Part shown: in pieces, positions 17,027 through 26,580 of the stretch
Position numbering within the stretch: the stretch's first letter is position 1
How the letters are laid out: each line of letters opens with the position of its first letter
Assembly: GCF_030012985.1 (NCBI RefSeq)
Contig: NZ_CP120233.1
Coordinates: 682,001 to 746,000 of the forward strand
Direction of reading: 5' to 3'
DNA from: Microbulbifer sp. VAAF005
GTDB lineage: Bacteria > Pseudomonadota > Gammaproteobacteria > Pseudomonadales > Cellvibrionaceae
DNA: 64,000 bases
Program-made: the position numbers and the translations under genes
The notes under the pieces: generated by a model
Seen by the model: only the letters and a program-made list of their open reading frames with translations
Database searches by the model: none
Told to the model about the DNA's origin: nothing

Positions 17027-18235
17027 TCAATGCAGAAGATCACTATCCCCCAAAGACTGGCGGCATGCACTTATAGCGGGAATAGCAGCCACAATTAATG
17101 TGCTTACCAGTACTAAAGCTAAAAGCACAATCGTATGTTCGCCTATAACAACGCCGTCCAAATAGATTCCAAATTTATCTGTCAGAATTGGCTCAACCAG
17201 CCAGCCTCCCATTATCAATCCAGAAACAGCAATTGTCGCACCTAAAAGTAAAACCAAAAATGCCTCAGTCTGGATCAATAGGAATAAAAACAAAGGGCCA
17301 GAACCTACAGTTCTCAGTAGTACTATCTCCAGTCTGCGCTCGCGCATCGTGGAAAGTAGTAAGATACATAAGCCAAGTAATGCAGCCAAAACCACCATAG
17401 CTGAGACAAAAAATAATACCTTTTCTATACCACCGGATATCTGCCAAAGCTCCGATAGTGCAATGCCCGGCAATATTGCCAGCAGCGGCTCCTTCGAATA
17501 TTCGTTTATTTTTCTCTGTACCTGAAATGTAGCTATAGGGGAATTAAGCCCGAGTAAGAAGGCAGTAATGTTATTAGGCACCAGATCATCGTGCTCCGCA
17601 TCAGCACCATGAACGGCTTCCAGTCCCGCCAAGCTTACATAGAGTGCTCGATCTACTGGTGTACCAGTAGGCTTGAGTATGCCACTAACGATAAAGGGGT
17701 TTTCACCATGCTCTGTGAAGCGCGTTCCAACCAAACCGTGCGCCAGTGTGAGAGTGTCATCAAGTTGGTAGTTGAGTTCCCGAGCGACCTCCGCCCCCAA
17801 TATGACACTAAAAGTATCGATAAAATTCTGGCCGGTTGATAGCTCCAATGGCCTCTTATTCCCATACCGATAGTGATCGAGAAATCCCGTTGAGGTTCCC
17901 ACCACCCTGTAACCTTGGTGCGAATCCCCCAAGGATAGGGGTATCGCCCAACCTACCTGGGGTAAGTGAGAAAGTTCCTGGTAGCTATCCCATGAAATAT
18001 GATTACTGGCATTCCCAATATGGAATACGCTGTATAACAAGAGATTCAATTGTCCCGTAGGCGCCCCAACAATAAGGTCTACCCCTGACACAGTTCGACT
18101 AAAGCTGTTTTTAGTATGGCTTCGCAACTGCTCGATCCCCAACATTAGAATCAAACTGATTGCTACAGACAATACGGCCAGTGACACACTACCCTTACGC
18201 TGCATCAGGCTTTGCCAAGCAAGTTTAAAAAACAT
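17027..18235 (-). CDS. ABC transporter permease, FtsX/MacB-like, zinc-island type
   Basis: 402 residues with an N-terminal TM helix (~15-35), a large periplasmic domain (~45-265) and three C-terminal helices (~270-385), the FtsX/MacB_PCD layout. It overlaps the ATPase gene by 11 bp. Together with the divergent DUF3299 lipoprotein the set matches the zinc-responsive PA4063-PA4066-type locus of Pseudomonas. Type VII ABC proteins often do mechanical work or lipoprotein handling rather than classical import, so its cargo is unknown. Zur control is inferred from the palindrome at 19007-19023. Confidence 0.85.
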   Translation of the reverse strand: MFFKLAWQSLMQRKGSVSLAVLSVAISLILMLGIEQLRSHTKNSFSRTVSGVDLIVGAPTGQLNLLLYSVFHIGNASNHISWDSYQELSHLPQVGWAIPLSLGDSHQGYRVVGTSTGFLDHYRYGNKRPLELSTGQNFIDTFSVILGAEVARELNYQLDDTLTLAHGLVGTRFTEHGENPFIVSGILKPTGTPVDRALYVSLAGLEAVHGADAEHDDLVPNNITAFLLGLNSPIATFQVQRKINEYSKEPLLAILPGIALSELWQISGGIEKVLFFVSAMVVLAALLGLCILLLSTMRERRLEIVLLRTVGSGPLFLFLLIQTEAFLVLLLGATIAVSGLIMGGWLVEPILTDKFGIYLDGVVIGEHTIVLLALVLVSTLIVAAIPAISACRQSLGDSDLLH

Positions 18236-18962
18236 CGGCTAAAGCCTCTGGTGCAGTGTCCCACTCGGGCCTAAGTTTCCAGGCAATATTTATTTCGCGC
18301 ATATCCATAACCAGAGGGAAGTGTCGTTCCAAAGAGCTATCGTGGCTGACAAAGATCAGAGTGCATTTCTTTTGCTGACATGCAGTCATCAACAACTGGA
18401 CAAAAGCATCTCTCGCTTCAGGGTCCAAAGCAGATGTAGGCTCATCAACCAGCAATAACTGCGGTTCATTGATCAATGCCCGCACGATTGCCACCCTCTG
18501 TTGCTGTCCGACACTCAAGCTGGCCACTTTCTTGGGTAAAATTTCCTCTCCTAAACAGAGCCCCGTTAGCAGCTCATTAACCCTGCCGCGAAAATCGCCA
18601 CGGAAACCAGAAAAGTGGGTAGCGACACGAATATTGTCCTCCACACTCAAATAGGGAATTAGGTTAAAGCGCTGAAATACAACGCCAATATGTCTCGCCC
18701 TGAAGCGATCCCGCTTGCGCTCGCTCAGTTCATCCAACGATTGGCCTAGAACCTTTTGGCTCCCCGATTTTGTAACCAGAATGCCTGCCAGGAGGTTCAG
18801 CAGCGTTGACTTGCCACTACCGGATCGGCCGCGTAAAAACACCTGCTCCCCCACTGGTAGCGACCAATAGGGGACTTCTAAAACTGCCGGGCCTTTACGA
18901 TAGGCGAAGCGCAACTGCTCCACCTCAATAGCAAGTTGAGGTCTTGTAGTGAAGGCATTCAT
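18225..18962 (-). CDS. ABC transporter ATP-binding protein of MacB/LolD type
   Basis: 245 residues with Walker A GRSGSGKST (~44), Q-loop VVFQRFNLIPYLSVEDN (~92), signature LSVGQQQR (~150), Walker B LLLVDEPTS (~170) and H-loop VSHD (~205). It energises the permease whose gene overlaps its 3' end. Upstream, in the divergent gap to the DUF3299 gene, lies a Zur-box-like palindrome 45 bp from the start codon. Confidence 0.9.
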   Translation of the reverse strand: MNAFTTRPQLAIEVEQLRFAYRKGPAVLEVPYWSLPVGEQVFLRGRSGSGKSTLLNLLAGILVTKSGSQKVLGQSLDELSERKRDRFRARHIGVVFQRFNLIPYLSVEDNIRVATHFSGFRGDFRGRVNELLTGLCLGEEILPKKVASLSVGQQQRVAIVRALINEPQLLLVDEPTSALDPEARDAFVQLLMTACQQKKCTLIFVSHDSSLERHFPLVMDMREINIAWKLRPEWDTAPEALADVF

Positions 18963-19006
18963 CTTTTACCTCATTTACAGCATGGATTTTTGCAAACAGA
19001 TATATA

Positions 19007-19023
19007 ATGATATATCACATCAT
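19007..19023. promoter_or_regulatory. Zur-box-like palindrome, divergent promoter
   Basis: ATGATATATCACATCAT matches the local consensus ATGATATAWTATATCAT at 14 of 17 positions. It sits between the ABC operon (minus) and the DUF3299 gene (plus), 26 bp before the latter's start. Confidence 0.6.
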
Positions 19024-19048
19024 TTTGTATAGTAAATAAATCCGAGCC

Positions 19049-19672
19049 ATGAACAGAACTCCCCTTTCGGCAGCCTGCACCCTGACCACCGCACTACTCA
19101 CTGCTGCCTGTGACAGTCGAATTGAAACTCGTCCAATTTCGCCCCCAGTTGCAGAACATACTCAAGTCAAACAAGTAAGTATCAATTATCGCGAAGTCAG
19201 CTGGGAAGAGTTAATCCCGAAAGATGATCTGGATGCGTTACTCAACCCACCAGAATACATAGATGATATTGTTGAAGGCTCCACTGCCGACTCAATGCCT
19301 AACACATCAGCTATTGCCTCTACGAGCGAAAATGAAAGCCGTTACCAAGCCGCTTTGACTTCCACTCGAATAAAACCAGAGTTCGACAACCAACAGATAC
19401 GTATTGCTGGGTTTATAGTTCCAATTGAATTCAATGACGAATTAACAATTTCCAATTTCCTTTTTGTTCCCTACTTCGGAGCCTGTATCCACCTGCCGCC
19501 CCCACCTCCAAATCAGGTTATCCATGGCAGTTTTTCTGAGGGAGTTCAAGTTGACGCTGTGTACGAACCTTTCTCTATAGAAGGGAAACTGAGAACATTG
19601 AAGATAGAAAGCGAGTTCGGAACTGCGGCTTACAGTATGGAAGTGGATAACATACAACCTTACACAGAATAA
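19049..19672 (+). CDS. DUF3299 lipoprotein, zinc-starvation locus
   Basis: 207 residues with a lipobox (LLTAAC, ~20). The C-terminal ~110 residues have the DUF3299 pattern: IRIAGFIVPIEFNDELTISN, FLFVPYFGACIHLPPPPPNQ and VHGSF-like VIHGSF, then YSMEVDNI. The conserved Cys-x-His in GACIH could bind metal. In Pseudomonas the counterparts (PA4063/PA4066) are zinc-regulated periplasmic proteins. It is divergent from an ABC pair across the Zur-like box and is expected to be induced in low zinc. Confidence 0.85.
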   Translation: MNRTPLSAACTLTTALLTAACDSRIETRPISPPVAEHTQVKQVSINYREVSWEELIPKDDLDALLNPPEYIDDIVEGSTADSMPNTSAIASTSENESRYQAALTSTRIKPEFDNQQIRIAGFIVPIEFNDELTISNFLFVPYFGACIHLPPPPPNQVIHGSFSEGVQVDAVYEPFSIEGKLRTLKIESEFGTAAYSMEVDNIQPYTE

Positions 19673-19704
19673 TGTCCCCGGCGAGCGCTGCTCACCCGAG
19701 GACA
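19673..19704. terminator. Bidirectional hairpin between convergent genes
   Basis: TGTCC (19673-19677) pairs with GGACA (19700-19704) around an inner GAGC/GCTC stem. It lies in the 50-bp gap between the DUF3299 and S46 peptidase genes. Confidence 0.5.
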
Positions 19705-19723
19705 CTACTTCATCGATTGCCGG

Positions 19724-21949
19724 CTACTGGCCCATCTCCCGAACCAAGTATCCGGCCCCGTCAATATTCTCCATTACCCAGAGAATATAAGCGATATCGA
19801 CATGAATCGCCCGGGTACTATCGGTGAAGTCCCAATCAGCATTGATGCTATCGTATGTTCCGTCAAATACGACTCCCACCAGCTCGCCACGACCATTCAT
19901 TGTCGGAGATCCTGAGTTACCGCCCGTAATATCTACGGTACTTAGAAAATTAACCGGTACTGAATCCAGCTGCTTTTCATAGTAACGGCCATAGTTCTTC
20001 TTATCGATCGCTTCCATCAAAGCCTTGGGAGCATCAAAGGGGTCCTCGCCGGTATACTTTGCCTTAATACCACGCAATGTTGTAAAAGGTACAAAGCCTT
20101 GTTTACCGTCATTACCATCTGCTGCCTCTTTAATTGTTCCAGCTGGTGGCTCATAGCCTTTAACCAGGCCATAAGTCACGCGAAGAGAGCTATTTGCATC
20201 CGGGTAGACCGGCTTACCTAGGGAGTGGTAATAATCTATCAGCATCTCCATATACTGTGGGCGCAATTGGGCGAAGCGCCCTTTCATGGACTCCTCATGC
20301 TCTTCACGCGTAAGCATATCATCGTACATGGCCACTGCCAGCTGGATAAACGGATCCTTGCTCTCTTTGAAGTCTTCGGGCTTTTTACCGATCCACGCTT
20401 CACGTACCTCGACATTGGAAAGCTCTGTTTCCTTATACATTTTGTCGAGAGTTGCCTCTAAGTCAGTATTGCCTTTGCCGATATTCAAGTAACGATCAAA
20501 GCTGGCTATACGCTGCTCCTTAGGGAGCGCCTGGTAACGGTCCAGGAAGTAAAGCCAGATCTGCTTGTCGACTGATGGGTGATAGCTGCGCTCTATACGA
20601 CGCATGCCCTCTTTGAATCGGGTTAGATCCCGTTCCTGATAACCCGGCTTGCGATCAGCATCGGGTTTTTCGTTCTCTTTAGCCAATCGATACAGTTTGC
20701 TTGCGGCACCCAGCATGGCTGAACGATCCATATAATCGATGGCCAGGTCCTGTTCACGAGTTGATTCTTTTTCTACAACCAGCGCCTCAAGGTCATCAAT
20801 AGTAGACTGGTATTTTTTCTGGCGGGCTTTGTCTGAATCCACCCAGGCCTGCAAATCTTTTTCCAGCTTTTCTTTACGCTGCAATAGATCGCTACGCTGG
20901 TATCCCTCCATCATGCCGGTAAAGTTTTTAGAGTAATTATTCAAGCCTGCCACGAGACTGGCATACTTTAACTCTGCATCTTTATTGTCGGCGGTAGCCG
21001 CACCAATCGTTTCTGACCACTCACCCAATACCCGCTGCATGTTTGGGTAATACCAGTTGAAGTTGCTTTCCACTTCCTGGGCAGTGCGATAACGGTTTGT
21101 ACGCCCCGGATAACCGGCAACCATCACGAAATCACCTTCTTTAGGCCCTTTTGCCGCTACAGGCAAATAGTGCTTGGGCTCGTAAGGGACATTATCTTTG
21201 GAATAATCAGCCGGTTTACCATCTTTGCCAACATAGGCGCGGTAGAAAGCGTAATCGCCAGTATGGCGAGGCCACATCCAGTTATCGATATCGCCGCCGA
21301 ATTTGCCAATCGAAGACGCCGGCGCATGAACCAAGCGCACATCGCGGATTTCCAGCTGCTTGACCAGGTAGTAGTTCAAACCGCCGTAGTAGCTATAGAC
21401 CTCACAACGATGGCCCGGATCTTTTTCACACTCGGAAACCAGCGACTTCTCCGCTTCTTCGATTGCGGCAAAACGTGCAGCACCATCCATCTCATCTGTC
21501 AGGCGTTCGTTAACCTTGTCCGTTACTTCGTTCATTGCAACGGTGACGTAGACGCGGGAGCCCGGTGCAGCAGGCAGCTCTTCAGACAAATCTCCGGCCA
21601 GGAAACCTTCAGCCAGTAAATCCTTGGATTCAGTTGAATTGTATGAAATTGAACCGTAGGCGCAGTGGTGGTTGGTAATCACCAATCCCGTGGGGGAGAC
21701 AAAGGAAGCGGAACATCCCCCCAGGCTGATCACCGCGTTCATTGGAAATTCGGTAAGCTTGGTCATGCTGGCTGGGTCCAGCTCCAGACCATGAGTGCGA
21801 AGCTCTTTGGACAGCTCAGGCAACTGGTGAGGTTGCCACATGCCTTCAGTCGAAACACTCTCTTTCTCTGCGGCGAGGCTGGCGCAACTCGCTCCAGCAA
21901 ATAATGCAGCAGTTGCAACCCCGTAAACAATAGAATTATTTATTTTCAT
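19724..21949 (-). CDS. S46-family dipeptidyl-peptidase (DPP7-like)
   Basis: 741 residues with a signal peptide (~27). The S46 triad is present: His in VITNHHCAYG (~93), Asp in GGDIDNWMWPRHTGD (~225) and Ser in TGGNSGSPTMNG (~680). The specificity position after VVFDG is Gly, as in DPP7 (hydrophobic P1), rather than the Arg of DPP11. It acts in the periplasm, releasing dipeptides from peptide N-termini, likely for amino-acid nutrition. A weak Zur-like palindrome lies ~235 bp upstream. The gene is long and intact. Confidence 0.92.
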   Translation of the reverse strand: MKINNSIVYGVATAALFAGASCASLAAEKESVSTEGMWQPHQLPELSKELRTHGLELDPASMTKLTEFPMNAVISLGGCSASFVSPTGLVITNHHCAYGSISYNSTESKDLLAEGFLAGDLSEELPAAPGSRVYVTVAMNEVTDKVNERLTDEMDGAARFAAIEEAEKSLVSECEKDPGHRCEVYSYYGGLNYYLVKQLEIRDVRLVHAPASSIGKFGGDIDNWMWPRHTGDYAFYRAYVGKDGKPADYSKDNVPYEPKHYLPVAAKGPKEGDFVMVAGYPGRTNRYRTAQEVESNFNWYYPNMQRVLGEWSETIGAATADNKDAELKYASLVAGLNNYSKNFTGMMEGYQRSDLLQRKEKLEKDLQAWVDSDKARQKKYQSTIDDLEALVVEKESTREQDLAIDYMDRSAMLGAASKLYRLAKENEKPDADRKPGYQERDLTRFKEGMRRIERSYHPSVDKQIWLYFLDRYQALPKEQRIASFDRYLNIGKGNTDLEATLDKMYKETELSNVEVREAWIGKKPEDFKESKDPFIQLAVAMYDDMLTREEHEESMKGRFAQLRPQYMEMLIDYYHSLGKPVYPDANSSLRVTYGLVKGYEPPAGTIKEAADGNDGKQGFVPFTTLRGIKAKYTGEDPFDAPKALMEAIDKKNYGRYYEKQLDSVPVNFLSTVDITGGNSGSPTMNGRGELVGVVFDGTYDSINADWDFTDSTRAIHVDIAYILWVMENIDGAGYLVREMGQ

Positions 21950-22182
21950 ATTTACTCAGCAATATTTAAAAAATAACAGGTTAATTTTGGGTACTTCCCA
22001 ACGCTAACCCTGTCTTTTCCGGTACACCGAAAATTCACTCATAAACACGGCAGGCTGACAGAGTAACACACCCTCCCCAGCTGCAGGCCGGCACGAAGCT
22101 GCACCCCTAGCTAAATCCTGCCAGTCATTGCCATTATTTCCCAGGCTCCTCCACTCAAGTGGGATAAACCATAAATACACAA

Positions 22183-22199
22183 TTGATATACCGTATCAT
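22183..22199. promoter_or_regulatory. Weaker Zur-box-like palindrome
   Basis: TTGATATACCGTATCAT matches ATGATATAWTATATCAT at 13 of 17 positions. It lies in the 630-bp divergent gap between the S46 peptidase and DUF1826 genes. Confidence 0.4.
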
Positions 22200-22430
22200 T
22201 TTGATTCAATCAAATCTGAGCAAAATGTGAATTACGACGACAGCAAGAAAGAAATCTGCGATAAACAGTTTTGCTGCTAAAAAGAACATCGCCGAATAAT
22301 CTACTTGCGCCAGGCAGTGGTCAATACGCCTCACCGAGGTTCCCTCCAGCTGTCAGAACTCCTGATGAATTCGGTCTTCAAGCTTGATTCACCCCAATGT
22401 TGGAGGTTGCCAAGGCCGACCATTCTCAAT

Positions 22431-22447
22431 ATGATATATTATATCAT
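22431..22447. promoter_or_regulatory. Zur box upstream of the DUF1826/TonB-receptor genes
   Basis: ATGATATATTATATCAT is a perfect palindrome and close to the enterobacterial Zur consensus (ATGTTATAATATAACAT). It is ~130 bp before the DUF1826 start. The rest of the gap (21950-22566) shows no other clear gene or RNA. Confidence 0.8.
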
Positions 22448-22578
22448 AACCTGTATTAAGGAGTGGGTAGTCGAGTGAGGAATTTAGGTATTGCAGCGCC
22501 CGCCACAGCAGAGAGCAAAGCAATTAAAGCCCCTGAAAATAGTGTTTATTAGCCGAAGTTACTTAATTGGAGATTAGC

Positions 22579-23301
22579 TTGAGCCTGACCGACTTTACAG
22601 AAAGAAGCCATGAGACACTTATCACACAAACTCCAAGTGCTGAACTGGCTCCGAAAGAGGAAGGACTGTCAGAGGCAGACGTGCCAAATATCCGTCGGGC
22701 CGTATCTGCAGATATTGGAGAAGTTTTAACAGATATTTTCCAAGCTGATATCAATATGGCCATCTGGCAACGGGAACTGCCCAGTAGCATAGCCAGTGAT
22801 TGCCGCACCCTCTTAAATAGTGGTGTACACCCCAACCGCCGGATTCTGCTTCCCACCACCAAGATTGACCGTCTCGCTGAAGTATTACCGGAGCTTAAGC
22901 CCTACCCGCACCTATGTGCTGATATCCAGCTACTGGCAGATATGTTCAGTTACCTATTTGAGCTAAGTGGAGTCGGTATTCGTTTAACAACCCTGAACAG
23001 TGCAATGTGCCCCAAGTTTCATGTAGATCGGGTGCCCTGCCGATTGATTACGACATATTTAGGTACAGGTACAGAGTGGCTGACTCCAGACTCTATTGAC
23101 CCAAATACGCTCGACTTAAAGGCTAACCAGGAATTCCCTCCAACTTCCATCAATCACCTGGCATGCGGCTCGGTTGCCCTTCTCAAAGGCGAACTCTGGG
23201 AGGGCAATGAAGGATTCGGCCTAATCCATCGCTCACCCAGTGTCGATCCCGGCCAACTGCGACTACTGCTCACTTTCGATTTCGGGTCCGCCGACGAGTA
23301 A
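22579..23301 (+). CDS. DUF1826 protein of the zinc-starvation regulon
   Basis: About 240 residues with the DUF1826 pattern: MAIWQRELP (~60), DIQLLADMFSYLFELSGVGIRL (~115-135), MCPKFHVDRVPCRLITTYLGTGTEWL (in two parts, ~145-170) and an RLLLTFDF ending. The H-x-D and later His residues suggest a cupin-like 2OG/iron oxygenase-type fold, but the function is unknown. DUF1826 genes are recurrent members of Zur regulons, which matches the palindrome at 22431. TTG 22579 with GGAG six bases upstream is the best start; the frame extends to TTG 22567. The TonB receptor follows 42 bp later. Confidence 0.85.
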   Translation: MSLTDFTERSHETLITQTPSAELAPKEEGLSEADVPNIRRAVSADIGEVLTDIFQADINMAIWQRELPSSIASDCRTLLNSGVHPNRRILLPTTKIDRLAEVLPELKPYPHLCADIQLLADMFSYLFELSGVGIRLTTLNSAMCPKFHVDRVPCRLITTYLGTGTEWLTPDSIDPNTLDLKANQEFPPTSINHLACGSVALLKGELWEGNEGFGLIHRSPSVDPGQLRLLLTFDFGSADE

Positions 23302-23343
23302 CTAGCGTGCACTTGGATGTAAAAATCTTATAAGGAATAACTC

Positions 23344-25670
23344 ATGAAACTTACTGCGAACCTTTTCGCACTGATGACCCTATCTAACCTGGCCCATGGG
23401 ATTTCCGGCCAGGTATTAGATTCTTCTGGAGAGCCCATCTATGGCGCTAGTATTGAAGTCGCGGGAAGTAGACAGCAGGCACAAACAGATGCGCAGGGCC
23501 GATTTTCACTTGAGGTGAATACTTCACAGCTCCGCGAGATCCATATCAATGCCCCGGGGCACAGCCATAAGACAGTAATTTTACAAGCTGGTCAGGATGA
23601 GCCCCTGAAGGTTACCTTGCAACACACTGTTATCGAACAAATTGACGTAACAGCCACACCATTACATGCTTCCACCATTGAATCAGCACAACCAGTAACA
23701 GTGGTAGCCGGCGAAGAGCTGCGTCGAAAACAAGCCTCCACTTTGGGAGAAACCCTCAAGAATGAAGTGGGGGTTCATTCCAGCTACTTTGGACCAGTAG
23801 CCAGCAGTCCTATTATCCGGGGACTCAACGGCCCCCGTGTTCTGATTACCCAAAATGGGCTCGATAGCGCTGATGCCTCCCGAGTTGGCCCAGACCATGT
23901 CGTCGCCACTGAGACTATTACTGCAGAGCAGATAGAAATCCTGCGGGGACCTGCCACTCTATTTTATGGTTCAGGAGCCATCGGTGGCGTAGTCAATGTG
24001 GTAGATGAGCGGATCCCTACCTCTAGTGAAAACAGGACCGCTTACTCGCTGGGAAGCAATACCGTGGCAGATGAGCGCGAAGCCTCGCTGGCTCATACCG
24101 GCGGCAATGATCAGCTGGCGTATCACGTGGACAGCTTCTGGCGCAAAGGTGACGACTATGAAATTCCCACCTCAAGCGACTATGGCGAAGAATCCAGTGG
24201 GGTATTAGAGAACAGTGACTCAAAAAGCAAAGGGTTCAACATCGGTGGCAACTGGTTTTTAGATAATGGTTCAATCGGCCTTGCCTATGGACGCCTGGAG
24301 CGAATTAACGGTATTCCCGGGCACAGCCATTCGCACGCTGAAGAACATGAGGAACACGAGGAAGATGGGTCAGAGCATCATGACGAGCATGAAGAAGAGT
24401 TAGAAGTAGTCTCTGACTTGAAACAGGACCGCTGGCAATTGGCTAGCGAACTGTCACTGGATAACCCATGGTTGAGCAGCCTGGATGCCAGAATTGGCTA
24501 CACAGACTACGAACATTCTGAGATCGAAAACAACGCTGTCGGTACGACATTCAGTAATCAAACACTGCAAGCACGGGTCAACCTGCTGCTGCAAGAGATG
24601 GCTGGCTGGCGTGGTGCAATAACCCTGGAAAGCAAAACCACTGATTTTGAAGCAATAGGCGAAGAGGCGTTCACTCCGCCGAGCACAACGGAAAGCTCAG
24701 CGATTGGGCTAATACAGGAAAAGCACACGGGAGAGTTCCTATGGCAGTTAGGAGCCCGAATCGAAAGAGTCACTATCGAAGCCGCCGATGATGACTGGGA
24801 GGGGGAAATCTCGATAAGTTAGCTTTCACACCCTATAGCTTTTCTGCCGGCTTGGTCTGGGACATTGCCGCTAATTACAATGCCGGCATCTCTTTTACCC
24901 ACGCCCAACGAGCACCCAGTGCCGCTGAACTTTTTTCTTATGGTCCCCATATTGGCACCAGCACCTTCGAAGTCGGCGCACTATTTAGACTGGATGACAC
25001 AGAAGAGCCCTATTTTTACTACGAGAACAATGTTGAGGAAGAGGTTTCCAACAACATTGACCTCAGTTTTCGCCGGCATTCCGGAAATATCGGCTGGGTG
25101 CTGAATCTATTCTACAACCAGGTTGATAATTTCTACTACGAGCGAAATACGGGCTACACCAGCGAAGATATTGAAGAACACGATCACGATGAGGAAGAAG
25201 AGAGTCACGATCATGGCGAATTACCCGTTTATGTCTTCGATCAAGCTGATTCGACACTCTACGGGCTAGAAGCTGAATTTGCCTGGCAAATATCCAAGCC
25301 ACTCACATTAACACTGTGGGGAGACACTGTTCGTGGAAAGTTAGATGACGGAGGTAACCTGCCTCGCACTCCACCTGCACGATTGGGCGGTATGTTAAGT
25401 TATAGCTCCAATGGATGGGATGCAGGAATTGAGATTACGCACGCGTTTGAGCAAAACAAAGTATCAGAACTGGAAACCAGCACCGCTGCTTACACACTTT
25501 TGAATACTGAGCTTGCATACACTTTTCAAGGAAGCCAACACGACCTCACCGTTTATCTGAAGGCTAACAATCTAACTGACGAGTTAGCTTACGTGCATTC
25601 ATCCTTCCTAAAGGAACTTGCTCCACTGCCGGGGCGGAACTTTAGTGTTGGATTGCAAGGCATGTTTTAG
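23344..25670 (+). pseudogene. znuD: TonB-dependent outer-membrane receptor, ZnuD-like, single frameshift
   Basis: The start (ATG, SD AAGGAA) opens a signal peptide, a carboxypeptidase-regulatory-like domain (ISGQVLDSSGEPIYGASIEV, ~20-95) and a plug (ETLKNEVGVHSS, FYGSGAIGGVVNVVD) before a beta-barrel ending in F. Two loops are rich in His/Asp/Glu (~335-360 and ~620-640). This fits a zinc receptor of ZnuD type, behind a Zur box. The frame stops at 24820-24822, but barrel coding resumes one frame over (…DKLAFTPYSFSAG…) to 25670. Adding one G to the G5 run at 24801-24805 restores a 775-residue protein. I treat it as a frameshifted gene that could be a sequencing error or phase variation. Confidence 0.85.
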
Positions 25671-25697
25671 TCAGGGAAAGGCTTTAGTCAATCAATG

Positions 25698-25735
25698 AAA
25701 CCACCAGCAGTAATCATTGCCGGTGGTTTTTCCAT
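25698..25735 (+). terminator. Intrinsic terminator after the TonB receptor
   Basis: AAACCACC (25698-25705) pairs with GGTGGTTT (25722-25729), with an inner GCA/TGC match, followed by TTTCCATTTT. It is a good hairpin placed 28 bp after the stop. Confidence 0.75.
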
Positions 25736-25835
25736 TTTATAAATTGCCCTCAATAAGAACTTAGAAAAATCCCTGCGTTTTCACAAGAACTTCCCTTAGG
25801 GCCCGTAGGCACCAAGAAAATAATTAGGAGTTATT

Positions 25836-26051
25836 ATGACCCAGCCAGTAGTACCAGAGAATTTCAACGCTTGGCTACATTGCATTACGGTAGAGTGCGG
25901 CATCGAACTAACACCAGAATTTGTTGATGAGCGCATCAATGCACTGCAGGACAACAAGAACTACCACACCCGTAATTTTATTCTCTTATACGGGCAAGAA
26001 TACCACCAGAAAGTACTCAGCTGGTTTAAACAAGTATGTGAAGGAATATAA
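25836..26051 (+). CDS. Small hypothetical protein
   Basis: 71 residues (MTQPVVPENFNAWLHCITVE...) with SD TAGGAG before the ATG, so translation is credible. It has two Cys and several aromatic residues and no TM or signal. No family is recognised. After the TAA the same frame stays open for about 20 codons ending NYVTPD, which may be chance. It lies between the receptor terminator and a gene-poor stretch. Confidence 0.55.
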   Translation: MTQPVVPENFNAWLHCITVECGIELTPEFVDERINALQDNKNYHTRNFILLYGQEYHQKVLSWFKQVCEGI

Positions 26052-26580
26052 CCCCGGAGACAACCAAAAACCACCAAAACCAAAGGACACAATAGCCTCG
26101 ACTGGAATTATGTGACTCCAGATTAATAGTTTTATAAGGAAACCCAAACACCCTACCCATCGATGCGGATAATTTAAGAAAGATTTACATCTAGCTATTA
26201 CTCCAACCTAAAACAACCATAGCGACCTCAACTCAACTGCCTTTACAAGCAACAAGAAGCCGTTAATAACATCCAGAAATTGATACCAGAGATCACAGTT
26301 ACTCAAACTAAAGATCTGAAACGGAAATTACGAAAATGAAACCCCTGATACCAAGTAGGGTTTTACGACTTGCCGCCCACAAAGCGCGGCCATTTAATCA
26401 AAAAATATAAAATAAAGAGTCGCATCTAGAGATTGCCATTAGCCTACTAAAACACAGCATTACAAATAGCACTTTTTCTAACAGTTAGGTCCGCCATTCA
26501 TTTATCATGGCTTCAATGCGATTCATTTGGTGCATTAACATTTAGAAAACAACTTCTAAGCATAAAAATAAGGAACAAAA
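26052..26580. other. Gene-poor AT-rich stretch
   Basis: About 530 bp without a convincing gene, repeat or RNA. An AAGGAA SD at its right end serves the next start (26581). Confidence 0.4.

Noticed and set aside
21170..21619. 149-aa open frame antisense to the S46 peptidase
   Set aside because: A shadow of a long coding gene on the other strand, with no SD or family resemblance.
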